NCBI GenBank assembly: GCA_902806595.1
Contig: CADCXC010000043.1
Span: 682,001 to 746,000 of the forward strand
DNA: 64,000 nucleotides
Direction of reading: 5' to 3'
DNA from: Pyrenopolyporus hunteri
Taxonomy: Eukaryota > Ascomycota > Sordariomycetes > Xylariales > Hypoxylaceae
In this document: positions 10,036-23,081 of the stretch, in pieces
How the letters are laid out: each line of letters starts with the position of its first letter
How positions within the stretch are numbered: position 1 is the first letter of the stretch
The notes under the pieces: generated by a model
Told to the model about the DNA's origin: nothing
Seen by the model: the letters and a program-made list of their open reading frames with translations, nothing else
Databases searched by the model: none
Translations under genes and position numbers: made by a program

Positions 10036-13000
10036 TTATTTTTTTTTTAAATTTATTTTAAAACGTTAAATTTATAAAATATATAAATACGTAAATCGTT
10101 AAACTTATCGAAATATTATTAATAAAAAACTTTAATTAAATTTTTAATTTTATCGTTAAAAAAATAATCGTAAAATTTTTATATTTAATACCTTTTATTA
10201 AATTATTTTTTTCATTTAATAAAATATTTAACATTTTTTTTTATTTTTAAAAAATTTTATACGTTATTTATTTAATAATTTTTCGATTTTATCGAATTTA
10301 CCTTTCGTAAAATTTAATTAAAATCGAAAAGTTTTCGATTATTAATGCGATAAAACTTAATAAAAAAAACATAAAAAATATTATAAATTTTTTAAAATTT
10401 AAAAAAAATTAATTATATCGTTATAAAAAAAATTACTTTTTATATTTTAAAAAAACTTAATATTTTTTTATTTAATTTTTTCGTTAACTTTTTAATTTTA
10501 ATATACTTCGTATTTAACATTATTAATTACTTAATTTTATATTCGAAATTTTTTCGTTTTTTTTTATTTATTTATTTTTTTATTTTAAATCGACTTTTTT
10601 AAAAATTATTTTTAATTTTTTTATAAATTTAATTTATTTAATAAAAATAAAATCGATTTTTTAAATTACGTAATCCTTTTATAAATAAATTATACGTAAT
10701 AAAATAATAATTATAATTAATATAAAATAAAAACATTTAAATAAAAAAAAAATAACGTTATTATAAATAAATTCGACCGTAAATAATAAATCCTTTTAAT
10801 TAAATATTTCGTAATTAACGAACGTACGTAAATAAACTTTAAAAATTTAATTTAATTTTTCGATTTAATTATTAATTTAAATATAAAACGTAATATTTAT
10901 ACGAAATTTAACTTTTATTAATTTAAAAAAAATTTTTTATAAATAATTTATAAATTTAAAATTTTTATTAAAAATAATATTAAAAAATATACCATATAAT
11001 CGTTAATAAATTTTAACGAAAATTTTAATAAAATTTTTTATTTTTTTTTCGTTTATTTTTAAAAATATAAAATATATTATTTTAATAAAAAAATTTATTA
11101 TAACCTATATAAAATTATAATCATTCGAAAAAAAAAAATTAATAATAAAATCCATTATAATAATATTTTAAAAAATATAATATAATTTTATAAACTATAA
11201 AATATTTAAAAAAACATGTTTCGAAACTTTATTACGTTAATATTTTAAATAATTTCGCACGTATTTTCGTACGGTAAATTTTATATTTAACTATTAAAAA
11301 TTACGCGTAATAAATTTTAAAATTTTATTTATACTTATATAATTAATTACTTTAATATTATATTTTAAATTAATTATTTCGCTTCGTAATATTATCGAAA
11401 CTTATAATTTTTTTTATATAATATATTTTTTTATATAATTATATTTTTTTTTAATTTTTCGAAATAATTTTAATAATTTTTATTTTTACGAACGATTTTT
11501 TTAACTTAAATTACGAAATTCGTTATTTATTTAAATATAAAAACACTTATAAAACGTAAAAAAATACATATTATAATTAAAATCGTAACAAATTTAAACC
11601 TTTTAAAATGTAAAAAATATTTTTTTTTTAAAATCGATATAATAAATTAATTTTTAATTTCCTTTTTTTTAAATCGATATTAAAATAATCTAAATAAAAT
11701 ATCGATTTTTTCGTTTTATTTTTTCGAATAATAATTTATAATAAAATTATAAAAAAATAAAAATTACGTTTATTTAATTTATTTTTTATTAAATACTTTA
11801 ATAATAATAAAATACGTTAAATTTTAATAATTAAAATAAATTTTTATTTTATATTACGTTTTTTTTAAATATTATCGCCATTTATTAAAAAAATTAATAA
11901 TAATTAATAATTTTTTATCGTATATTTTATAATTTATTTTAACTAAAAAAAACTTACGAAAATAAAAAATATATAAACGTAATTTATTATCTTATTTTTT
12001 TTAAAAAAAAACTACGTTTAATATATAATTTAAAACATCGATTTCCACGAAAATTTAACGGAAAAAGTCAAAATAAATAAAAATAAAAATTATAATAAAC
12101 CTATATTTTAATTTCTTAAAAATTACATCCATTTATAATATTCATTTTTAATTTTTTATAAATCGTTAATAAAAATTAATAAAATTAATAAATTATTACG
12201 ACTTTTTTAAAGTTTTAAAAATTTCTTATAATAATATACATTTTATTTTATTAAATAATATAAAAATCTTTAATAAACTTATAATATAATTTAAATATTT
12301 AACTTCGTAAATAAATTAAAAATACTTTTTTAAATTTACCGTTAAATAATTATCGATAAAATATTAAAATATTTTTTTAATTAATTAATTATAAATTTCT
12401 TTAATATTAATATAAATAAAAAAATCATCGATATAAATTAAAAATCCGTTATTAATTATATTTCGAAAAAAATTATTTATTATAATTTAAAAAATAATTA
12501 AAACATTAATAAACTTAAATAATATAATTAAATACTCGAAAAATTCGTATTAATAATAAAAAACTATTTTTTATTTATCGCTTTTTTTAATATATATTAA
12601 ATTAAATTTAATCTTAAAATTAATTTTAATATATTATTAAACTATTTTAAATCGATTTTAAAACTTCGTAATAAAAAATAAAAAATATTTAATAAATATC
12701 GTAATAATATTAAACTTTTTATAATCGATAATAAAACGTAAAAAATCGTTAAAATTTTTTTTATTTATAAACATTATAAAAACGGCGTAAAATAAAATAA
12801 ACTTTCGAATTTTTCCGTTATTTAACATTTTTTTTAATTAAAGTTTTAAAGTTTTAAATTCCCGTTCGTTTATAACGTATAAAAACTTTTACGAAAAAAT
12901 TTTACCTTCGATAAAATCGATTATATAATCTTATAATTAATAATTAAAAAATTTTTATCCCGTTACTTTTATTATAATAGAAATAAATTTTTTAAATTTC

Positions 13001-16000
13001 GAAGGAATAAATTTTATTATTTTTTTTTATTTATTTACGTTAAAAAAAATATAAAAACGATAAATTTTTTTATTTAAAATATTTTATTAATATAATTTTT
13101 TTAATAATAATTTAATAAAAATTTAATTTTATTTAAATTTACGAAAAATTTTTTTATAAATATTAAAATAATTATTAATATAATAATATAATATCGTAAT
13201 TAAATATTATAACGATAACTTCGAAATTTAATCGAATAAAATAATTTTTTTAATATCGAAAAATAATAAATTCGATATAATATTTTCTTTTTTAAAAAAA
13301 AATTAAATTATTTTATATTATTATAAATTTAAAAATTATTTATTTAATTAAAAATAATTTTTAAATTCGTATTTTAATTATTAATATTATAAATATATTT
13401 ATTTTTAAATCTAAAAAAATTATAATTTTATATTTTTTATTATTATATATAAAAATTATAATTATAAAAAACTTAAAATCGAACTTTAATTCGAAAATAT
13501 ATTTTTTTACGGCCTATTTTTTATATTTATTTATCGTTTTATCGTATAAATATAAATTAAAACACTTAAATTCGGCTTTAAAATCCGACGTAATATAACG
13601 TTAAAATTTATTAAAAATTCGAATCGAATTTATTAATTTCGAAAATTTAAAATTTCTAAATATTCGTTAAAACCGTAATTATTTTAACTTTTTTCGTAAT
13701 CGACGAAAAAAATATTTTTTCCTTCGTATAAATTTTTTTTACAACGAAAATTTTCTTAAAAAATATTAATAAATTTTTATTATCGATATTTTTTTTAACG
13801 AAATAAACGAAAATTTAATAACTACTTTTATTATAACGTTAATAAATTACGTTATTTTTTTATTATTTATCGATAATAATTTAATTTATTTTCTTTAATA
13901 TATTTCGATTAATAATTTATTTTTTATTTTTAAATTTTAACTTAAATCTATTATTGTTTTTAAAACGATTTTACGTTTTTAAAAATCGATCGAAACTTAA
14001 ATTAAAACGAATTTTTTTTTCGTAAAAATAATAACTCGGTTTCGAATGTTTTTATATCGAAACGAATTCGTTTTTTATTAAAAATTTTAAATTTATTATT
14101 ATATTTTTATATATATATTCGATTTTTTCGATAACGTTAATAAAATTTACGTTATTTTCGAAAAATCTTTCGAATCGAAAATATATTAATTTAATAATTT
14201 TATTTAATAAAACTTAAATAATTAAAATTTAATAAATAATATTAAATTAATTTACTACGTTATTAAAATTTATAAATTTAATTAAATAAATTAAAATATT
14301 TTTTTATATTTAAAAACTTTTATAATTTAAATATTATAATATTTTTTCGACGAATTTTTAAATTTTAAATATATAATTTTTTTATAAATAAATTATATAT
14401 TTTATAAATATATACGTTTAATTAAAATAAATCGTTATTAATATTATTATTAAATTTTATTTATTAATAACGATTTTATTTAATTAATACGTATAATATT
14501 ATTAATAAAATTTTCGATATAAATTTTTAAATAAAATTTCATTTTTATTTATTATAATTTAAACTTTAATAAATTTTTATTATTATAAATAATAAATTTA
14601 TTAAAATAAATTAAAATAATCGTAATAATAATAAAAATTAATATATATTTCGAAAAAAATTAAAATAATTTTAAATTTTTTTTTTTTCGAAATTTTAACG
14701 TAAAAACCCTTTTAAACTATTAAAATTTAATAATAAAAATCCTCGTAATAACTTTTTAAAAAAACTTTCGAAATTCCTTTCGTTATCGTTTTTATCTAAA
14801 TCTTTAAAATTTTTTAAAGTTATTTTATTTTTTTTAAAAAATACGCTTTTATTTTTTTTAAATATTATAAAATCGATTTTAATTAAAGTTTATTTATATT
14901 AATATATTTCGACTTTTTAATTTTTTTTAATACGTATTATTATTAAATTAACTTATAATAATTCCTTTAAAATTTTAATAATTTATTTAAAAAATATATA
15001 ACGTACTTCGAAATTAAAATATTTAAACGATAAATTTCGAATAAAAAAAAAATACGTAAAAACCGTAAGTCGATAATTTTAAAAACCTTAAAAAAAAAAT
15101 TCGATAACGATTTTTTTTTTATACTTCGAATTATTAAATTTACATTTAAAAATTAATTTTTAATTTATTTAATAATAAATTTAATAATAATTTAAATAAT
15201 AAATATTTTAAATTTTTTTATTTATAAACGAATTTTTTCGTTAAATTATTAAAAATTTATATATTTTTTAATTAAAAATTAATTAATTTATAAACTTTTT
15301 TTTTTAGTTTAAAAATCGAAACGATTTTATATAATTACTTATAAAATTTAATTTTATTAAAATTAAACGAAATAATTTTTTTACCGTTTAATTTAAATTT
15401 ATAATTTTATAATCGTTTTTTTTTTTTAATTTATTATTATTTAACAAATTTAATAATTATAATTTATATTTCCCTTAAAAATATTTAATTATTTTCGATT
15501 ATTCGTCGCTAAAATTTAATAATTTATTATTTCGTAACTTTTATATTTACTTTTTATATTATAATAATTACTTTGTAAATTTCTTAAAAATATTAATAAT
15601 AATTTATTAATTATTATTAATTTTTACGATATTAATTATTTATCGAAGTAATAAAACTTTTTAAAATATTATAAATTTTACTTATTTAATTATATAAATA
15701 AACGAATTATTCGAACGAATTTAAAATTATTATATCGATAATTTTAATTTTCGAAACTTTTTTTATTATTAAATTATAATTTTAAAAATAATATAATACG
15801 AAAAATTAACTTTCGTATATATAAGATTTTTTTATAATAATAAGTTAAAAAAAAAAAATTCGAAAATATTAAAACGTATTAAAAATTTCGTTTTTTAATA
15901 ATTACGGGTATAAAATTTATAAAAATATTATAAAAATCGAAAAAAAATCACTAATTTAATTTAAATATCGAATTATTCGAATAAATATATGAATTTTCGT

Positions 16001-16396
16001 AAAAAAAATACTTTTTTTTCGAAATAATTTATTATAATTTTTTCGAAATTTATTTAAAGTTATATAATAAAAATATCCGTAAATAACGATATAAATTTAT
16101 AAACAATAAAATAAAAATCGTTTAAAAAAATAATCGATTTTTTACCCGAAATTTTTTATTTTAACGAAATTTTTTATAAAATAATTATTATCGTAACTTC
16201 GACGTAAATACGTCGTTTCGTTAAAAAAATAAATAATAACGATTACGATATATTTTAAAAATTATTCGAAATCGAAAAAATAAAAATTATTATAAATTAT
16301 TAATTTAAAATATTAATAAAATATAATAAATAAAAATAATTCCGTTAAACACATATTATATTCGAAAATATATTTTTTTTAAAAAAAAAATTATTT

Positions 16397-16690
16397 TATA
16401 ATAAAAACTTTTAATAAAAAACTTAAACTATATTAAATTTATTTAATAATTCTTTTTAATCTTAAAAACCATAATTTCCCTTTTTTTAATAAAAGTAAAA
16501 ACTTTTAAATATAAAAAATCAATTTAAACCGATATCGAAAACGTTATATCCGCCCGATAAATTTATTAATTATAAATACATATATTATAAAAATCATCAA
16601 GCCATTTCTTTTACTAATAAACAATCTACAGTTATCCCTTATTACCCAAGGCCTGTATCATTCTCGTATAAGGCCTTGGCACATATGACA
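16397..16690 (-). repeat. LTR (5' LTR in element orientation), less RIP-mutated at its outer end
   Basis: Read on the minus strand it opens TGTCATATGTGCCAAGGCC, giving the canonical TG start. Mutation falls off towards 16690: the last 130 bp keep normal C and G, while the inner part is as A+T-rich as the element body. It is followed by the duplicated AAAAC (16691-16695). Confidence 0.82.
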
Positions 16691-17450
16691 AAAACATTCC
16701 AGACTGGCTAATCGTAACCAACTCCGCGAACGACAGTATCAAGCTACTTATTCGCACCAGTATTACCAGTATCACTAGGGTTATCATATAATAAGGGAAA
16801 CCAGTTCGTTTTTCTATGGCGTATCGGTCTAGAAAATCATCGAGACCGAAATTCTAGGTGTACGTAGTAAATATGGGCGAAGGTACACACATCTCGTTCG
16901 TCGGGGCCGCGACAGCGAGAATCCCCTTTCCATATCTGGGGTAAGCTCAATATATTCCTAATGATCGCATCAGCTGGGAGTGCAAAGGTCTATACGAAGG
17001 ATAAAATCCCCCCGTAAAGAGGACAGCGTCAACCTGGTAGAATGGACCGGAGGGCTATATATAATCGGATCAACACCTACTTACTTCTTGCAGAGCTAGC
17101 CACCAGAATCGCCACGTACCAACCACATCCACACTTGCTATCTTCTATGTTCGCCAATGTATCATATATTACCGTCTATTCCACTTGATAAACAGGACGC
17201 TAGGGTATGAGATGTGAGCGGGTAGTACTTAATACCTACCACCTACGTATATAACTTCCAAGAACAAAGCAAACCACCTCGGTCTTTACCGCATATAACA
17301 AGCTTATACGCCCTATACATGAAGATACACCGCCCTCCCATCTAGACTAGTCCGCCTAACAAGGCTACAGATCATAGGGGAAAAAGGGAACTAACGCTCC
17401 AGGACACATTGAACCGGCAAACACGCAGGTAGCTCGAAAGACAAGAATAT
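16691..17450. other. Gene-free interval right of the retrotransposon
   Basis: About 760 bp of normal composition between the target-site duplication and the stop codon of the thioesterase gene. I see no gene, RNA or repeat here. Confidence 0.4.
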
Positions 17451-18014
17451 CTATAGTGCACTCCTTATCGCAATAAACAGGGACTCTGCGCGAGCCAAGA
17501 CTGCCCCGTCTTTATCTTCGAGCCACGCCTCCGAGTAGTATTTCCGGCCTTCTAGTCTCGAAATCTTAACTTGCCCCAATATAGTAGCGCCGGTAGGAAC
17601 AGGCTTCAAGAACGTCGTATTTATATAGGCCGTCATGTATGGCGCATCAGGCATGAAGCCCCTTTTCTGGTTGATGGGTATGATAAAACCGATTAGCTCG
17701 TCGAGAATGGTGACGACGATGCCGCCGTGGCAGACACCCGCGTACCCGTTCAAGCCAGGACCTAAGGTAAAGAGCCCTTTGACAGAGTCCACGCGGTCCG
17801 TCGGCGAGGCAGGTTCGTCATAAACGACCAGCATGGCCGCGATGGTGGCCTGCGACTTGAGGGTGTCCGCATATAGGGCGTCCTCGCCATCTGATTTCAG
17901 TGACCGGCATTCCGGCGTTGAGGCAATGGTTCTTGAACCGCGGAGATGTTGGGAGCACCAGGGGATAGAGGCAAAGTGGTCGTAGTCAGACTTTGCATCT
18001 TGCTGATCGGCCAT
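17451..18014 (-). CDS. Hotdog-fold thioesterase (PaaI/THEM4-like)
   Basis: Single-exon protein of 187 aa from the ATG at 18014 (MADQQDAK). An upstream in-frame ATG at 18047 would add 11 residues. I prefer the inner start because the extra stretch is not family-like. The core GLNGYAGVCHGGIVVTILDE is the hotdog thioesterase signature: the HGG turn followed by the long hydrophobic helix with an acidic residue. TTFLKPVPTGATI and a final strand region (DGAVLARAESLFI) follow. Such proteins hydrolyse acyl-CoA thioesters. The exact substrate cannot be read. It lies 5 kb from the regulator gene across a gap that holds the ankyrin gene, so I do not assign it to the biosynthetic cluster. Confidence 0.8.
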   Translation of the reverse strand: MADQQDAKSDYDHFASIPWCSQHLRGSRTIASTPECRSLKSDGEDALYADTLKSQATIAAMLVVYDEPASPTDRVDSVKGLFTLGPGLNGYAGVCHGGIVVTILDELIGFIIPINQKRGFMPDAPYMTAYINTTFLKPVPTGATILGQVKISRLEGRKYYSEAWLEDKDGAVLARAESLFIAIRSAL

Positions 18015-19401
18015 CCTGAAGCTGCTGGCACTGGATAATCCACACACACACGGTAAGAAGAAATAGGTGAAGGAGGTTTGTTGTTGGTGACGATGGTGCT
18101 AGAATTAACTATCTACCAATTCAACGATCAGTCTCAGGGCTACGACATGTCATTGGATATCTACTGTACCTACAGTACAATAGAAAATATACTGGTATAA
18201 TACCTCCCTAAGCTGACTCTGGTTAACAACCTTGGATATCTAAAGGAGGCTTTTGTTGCGTGTCGTCAGAGAATTGGAATTGTGCATACAGTGACGCTTT
18301 TATGCATAGCGTGTCTCTGCATAATTAGCCGATTGGTTATTAATTCCGCACAGTGTGAAGTGCGCGGCCAAACGTGGGAAACAGCACAGTGTTTAGCAAA
18401 TTATTATAGCACACAGTCCACTAAAATATTGGCCACTTAGGCGGGCGAAAGCGCCTGTCTTGACGCAGAATACAGTACAAATACAATACAAACCATGTTG
18501 TAAGAATTTTTTTAACTGTGTACCTAGGTACATAGAGCTGGATGTACTTGCATGGTCACTTCAAATGCCGAGACCTGCATAGGTACCTAGGTACGTACCT
18601 TCTTTTGTACACAGCCCTGAACCCATTACGTAATCCTTTCTTGTAGGTACCTAGGTAGGTCCCGGGTTACCGCAGCGAATGGGAATGGGGTCATGTGACT
18701 CCGCCGAGCGACAACCTACCTAGGTACTTATATTGATCGCATTTACAGTCAGATTGCAAGCCGCTGTAGCTTGAACGATGAATACAGGAATCTGAAGATA
18801 TGTTGCTTTGAAAATATCAGCCCTAACGTGATAGTGAACAAGTTTTCAGGCAATGTGAATATGTCATTCAAGTTTCCCAGGTCAACTGGGCAGGTATGTA
18901 AGAATCTGTTGGACGTGTAAGTTTGCTAACAGTAAATAATATCTTGAAGACTACATACCTACTACTTAAACAGTGTAGCTTCCTGGGGGGAGCCGTGTGA
19001 ACTACCCCCATGGAAGGAAGTACCTGAATACGGCAGTTGAAAATTCACCGCTACCTACCTATAGAGTATTAAATCCATTACCACCATATCCGCCATGAGT
19101 GAATGCCTCACCTGGGTATGTACGCACATACCTAGGTATCTACCTACCTACCTATATAAACGCCTTAGATACCCCCATGAACTCCAGTATTCTTTTTTCT
19201 CCTACAGCACGACACAAGTCAAATACTTAATCGGTTCATTCTGCTCGCCCCCACTTGCCAAAATATCATATCAACACTCTGTCACCACTACTTTGAATCG
19301 ATATCATCGGCATTTTTTTATAAACAAACCCACTTACTCCTTTCACAATTCTTCTTTTACACTTGTTGTCGTCAGACCGAAAGAACAGACTCGCGACCAA
19401 A
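18015..19401. other. Divergent promoter region rich in ACCTAGGT palindromes
   Basis: About 1.4 kb between the divergently transcribed thioesterase and F-box/ankyrin genes. It is unusually dense in the palindromic tetramer family ACCTAGGT/GGTACCTAGGTA (near 18520, 18590, 18645, 18715 and 19128-19155). No supported gene. A 104-codon frame at 19095-19409 overlaps the start of the ankyrin gene and has no motif. Confidence 0.45.
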
Positions 19402-21370
19402 ATGTCTGATACCATGGAGCCTAGACCGACCCTGTTAGGGATGCCGGAGGAGTTGATTGAAATCATAATCAACTTCATAACCAATCCCCGAGACGCGGTT
19501 TCCCTTGCGCACACGGGGGTTGAGAAGCTCCATCGCATCGGAATGTACGAGGTGCTAAAGAAAAGCCCAGAGCATCGCAATTCGGCTTGCGCTTGGGCCT
19601 GTAAGAACGGGGATCTCGGCCTTCTTCGGACGACATTCAATTTAGGAACCAAAGTCGACGACGTAGTGGTGGAAGCTTCCCTGTCTTCGACCCGCGGTGA
19701 GGGCTTTCGCGATGCACACACTCCTCTAACCATCGCCATTGCCTTTGAGCAGGTCGGCGTCGTTGAAACATTGCTTGGGGAATTTGGAGCAAATCACGAC
19801 CTTAAGTCCCCATACGTCCAGGGGGTCGATTTCTTCAGAAAAAGGTTCCAGAAGCGCTTGGAAAGCCAAGCCCCCGTGGAATACGCCGTGGAGAGACATC
19901 TTCGAGGAGATGTTTGTCTCGCCCTCGTCCAATTGCTCCTCGATCGCGGTATGGATCCTAACCCTTCTCCCTTCGCGGGATTTGCCATACCACGGGCAAT
20001 TGAATACGATAACGTGCCCATTGAAGTCCTCAAGGGATTAATTGAGAGATCGTCGTATCAGGGCGATTTTGAGTACTACATCTCTTACATAATATCTTTG
20101 AGAGATTCCTTCCACGACAGATTCTCAACCATCCAGCTCGACAAAATCAAACTGATGGTTGACTCGATGAAAAAATTCCGAGACTCGGTTAATGGGGCTG
20201 TACGTTACGCTTTTCTTGAGTGTGTCTTGAACAAGGACGGAATACGCGAAGAAGAATCCGAACGGCTTGTCGCGCACGTCCTGAGCGACTACCCAGAACT
20301 CAGGGGGCCTGATACCACCTTCATGGAAATTTCTTGGATCAGGACCATGTCTGCTTTGTACCAAGAGAATAGGCCAGAGCTGGTATCCGACGAGTGCTAC
20401 GACAGAACGGTTCGTCTCCTTCAGACGATACTTGATGTCGGGGCAGATGCTGCCCTGGGTGTCGAACGCGTGGACCATCCGTCGCCTCCTCCTTTCACAA
20501 TGAAAGGAGGGGAGGGATCCGCCATGGCCGCTACCGAAAAAGCTTGCCGTTGCGTCCCGGGATATCACCGCCAGTTCCGGATTGGGAAAGCCATGGAATT
20601 GCTCATCCAAAATGGTTTACCGCCCAACACTAAGGTAAGAAATTTCTGCATCCGAGAACTACATATGGCAGGTCTGTTTGTAACTCGTAAGCTAATTATT
20701 ACCTATTCTACAGGACCCTTGGCGACGCACGCCTCTCCATATGGCAGCCAAGTATTCGCTTCCGGAACAGGTCGAGCAGCTTCTCGAGAGTGACGCCGAC
20801 GTCGATGCCGTCGATCTTCGCGGTCTTACGGCCCTCCATCTCGTATGCCGTTTAGACCTACCGCTCAACGACGGAGACTCGAGCTCGTCCTCCGACCGTT
20901 GCTACCTCTTGTCGTCGGAAAAGCGAGCATACATCGCCGACCTGCTGCTCTCCTACGGAGCTAATCAATGGATCTGCGACCGCAAGGGCCTTACCCCGTT
21001 ACACTACGCCTGTATGAACGGTTTCGCCGAAGTAGTGAAGGTCCTACTTTCCTACGACGCCTACCCACGGGTCGACGTCGGGAAATACGACCAGGGGACC
21101 CCGCTACACTTCCTTTCGAGGAACGATAAGGAGGTGGAACAGGAATTGTTCCGGGGGTGTGGTGCGCCGGTGCGGGCTACAGACCGGGTAGATATCGCGA
21201 GGCAGTTGGTGGATGTGGGCGCGGACGTGGACGAAGTAGACCAAGGGATGTGGTCACCGATGGTATTCGCCAAAGAAAGCGGTTACCAGGGAATCGTAGA
21301 TTTTCTCTTGGCTCGTGGAGCTCCGCCCCGTGACGTGAGGCCGGAAGGCTGGCGAGGCCCATTCTGTTAG
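19402..21370 (+). CDS. F-box-like and ankyrin repeat protein
   Basis: Protein of 629 aa from exons 19402-20634 and 20714-21370 (intron gtaaga..ctacag, phase 0). I start at MSDTMEP (19402) because it directly precedes the F-box-like segment GMPEELIEIIINFITNPRDAVSLAHT (residues about 14-40). Ankyrin repeats run to the C-terminus. Weak ones lie in the middle. Clear ones follow the intron: RRTPLHMAAKYSLPEQVEQLL, LTALHLVCRL, LTPLHYACMNGFAEVVKVLL and TPLHFLSR, with a last MVFAKESGYQGIVDFLLARGA. In this architecture the F-box recruits SCF ubiquitin ligase and the ankyrins bind the target. Such genes are numerous in fungal genomes, so the target is unknown. Confidence 0.82.
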
Positions 21371-23081
21371 GCGCCTGCGTACCTAGGTACCTAGGTAGGT
21401 AGATATTTACAAGGATTCTGGACCGCGAATGGTGGACGACGGATGAGTGAACCTATGACATAACTGCATAATATCCGTCACATACCAAGCCGCCTTTCCG
21501 CGTAGTGATCCAAGGACTTAGGGGAATGCTCTGTTTCTTGGGATTACTAATAAACTCCGTCTGTGTCTCGACTCGGAATATTACAAATGCAAGATGAGAA
21601 GTATCCAGAAACGGCGAAAGCCATTATCATGGGATTGGGACATTCTCGGTAGCGGTAAGGACGGTGATGATGATTACGTGCCCGCGGATAACCAATGGAA
21701 TGATATTAGGGCGGAAGCGGGGAGGTGTCCTTAGGCAATACTGGGCCGATTTAGTATGACCGCATTCTGCGCCGCTTAAGAATAATTGGCCATACCTGTC
21801 CCATGGAATTCTATAGTCGATTTCAAATTTACTATTACTATATCTGGGGGGAGGGTAGGGGTAGGGGAAGGGGAAGGGGAGGAATCGCCCACGTTAATCG
21901 CGTGTGGGCTATAAGGGGATCCTCTGATCCGTCCACTGCTCCGCGGAATCCACTGAATCCACTGAATCCACTCTCAATGGGACATACTGCGTACCTACCT
22001 AGGTAGATACAGTTGGGGAGTGCCTACGTGTTTACATGCCTATATTCTTGTCTTTCGTAGAGCCGAATCTTTTCGGATCCGCGATTCGGCCTTTATTTAC
22101 TATTGTGTAGTAGTCCTCCCGAATCCATATTTCAAGCTTTCCCACGTAACGTTAGGTTGTTGACTATGAGCGTGATTGGCAAGCCTTTACGAAGGTTATT
22201 TTGTGGAAAGGCTTGTTAGAATGGCTTGGATTGGTTGGGATTCGAACTATCGAGATAAGTACCCAGGTAAAAATATGGATATCTTTGCGTTAAACAAGAA
22301 TATATATAAATACCTATATAGGTAAGTATATATATAAGAGTAACTGAACGTCTTACTCCTTAAGTGGCACTTAACTATCTAACTTAAGTATAGTAAATGA
22401 TCTTTTACGCCCTCCAAATAATGGATAACGTCATGGCGAATCGAATAATCGTATTAAGTGACGGTTGACACGTCGGCAAGCTCTGTGTCATAATTGGATA
22501 ACGAGGGGGGAGGGGATGAGAAACGTAGGACTGTGTAATGCTACGGACCCTTAGGTTCCAAAACACGGTTAGGCGTCTTACGGGCATGGTGTGTGGATTT
22601 CTCGGGAAATGGACCCTATGTACATGAGATTCCATGTGGTAAAATAGCCGTTTACCATCTGGTTTTCGCTTTTTCCCATGTCCACTTCACCACCCCCTGC
22701 GCCCCCGCCAAGGGTACGGAAGGGTAGGGTGCGGTAGGGAAAAGGGCAGGGGACAGGACGCTGTTACGAGACATAGGTAGACAAGTAGGTAAGTAGGTAG
22801 GTAGGTAACATATCCTTCGCATCATAACGTGGACAGCTCACTAATTCGTCGGGTAGCGGGCCGTGCCGGGTATGAAGTTAGGTTTTATGTAGGAAATATG
22901 GTGTGCTTCTTTGGGTTCGAGCCCGGCGGGGACGGGGGCGCAGTCCTTCGTCTTATAAGTGTAGGATATATACCTACCTATATATGAGATTCTATCCGTG
23001 GTCATCTTCTCTCTTATAATTAACACGGGGCGCTTTGCCCTTGCTTTATTTTATTTTATTTTTATCGCCTTTCCCTGTGCG
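21371..23081. other. Gene-free interval with G-rich and AGGT tracts, promoter of regulator
   Basis: About 1.7 kb. It holds AGGT/ACCT tracts (near 21378-21400, 21990-22010, 22775-22805 and 22970-22985) and a G-rich strand near 21847-21883 made of runs of three to six G that could form a quadruplex. TTCGAAC and GGTTCGAGCC words near 22235 and 22914 recall tRNA B boxes but do not fold. The last few hundred bases must contain the promoter of the Zn2Cys6 gene. Confidence 0.4.

Larger units (their letters stand above)
9746..16690 (-). mobile_element. Dead LTR retrotransposon, RIP-degraded, complete ends
   Basis: An element of 6,945 bp. Its two ends are direct repeats (9746-10035 and 16397-16690) that align along their length apart from C/T and G/A changes and small indels. 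They end exactly together in ..ACA/..ATA, and both are bounded outside by the same 5 bp, AAAAC (9741-9745 and 16691-16695), a target-site duplication. On the minus strand 12421-12450 reads GFLIYIDDF, matching the Y-x-D-D core of reverse transcriptases. A run of ten A on that strand (10039-10048) sits 3 bp inside the left LTR, where a polypurine tract would be in minus orientation. All frames are full of stops, so it cannot move itself. Copia or gypsy class is undecided. Confidence 0.85.

Noticed and set aside
17451..18047. Thioesterase as the release enzyme of the NRPS
   Set aside because: It is a hotdog acyl-CoA-type thioesterase, not the alpha/beta-hydrolase type used by NRPSs, and lies outside the cluster beyond the ankyrin gene.
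20125..20610. Antisense open frame of 161 codons in the ankyrin gene
   Set aside because: Shadow of the coding strand. The sense frame has F-box and ankyrin motifs and a clean intron.
22225..22935. tRNA B-box-like words (GGGATTCGAAC, GGTTCGAGCC)
   Set aside because: No acceptor stem, D arm or proper T stem can be built around either one.
22998..23081. Upstream ATG extending the Zn2Cys6 regulator by 28 residues
   Set aside because: The extension is a hydrophobic stretch unknown in such regulators, and the next Met sits nine residues before the first zinc cysteine pair region, as is usual.
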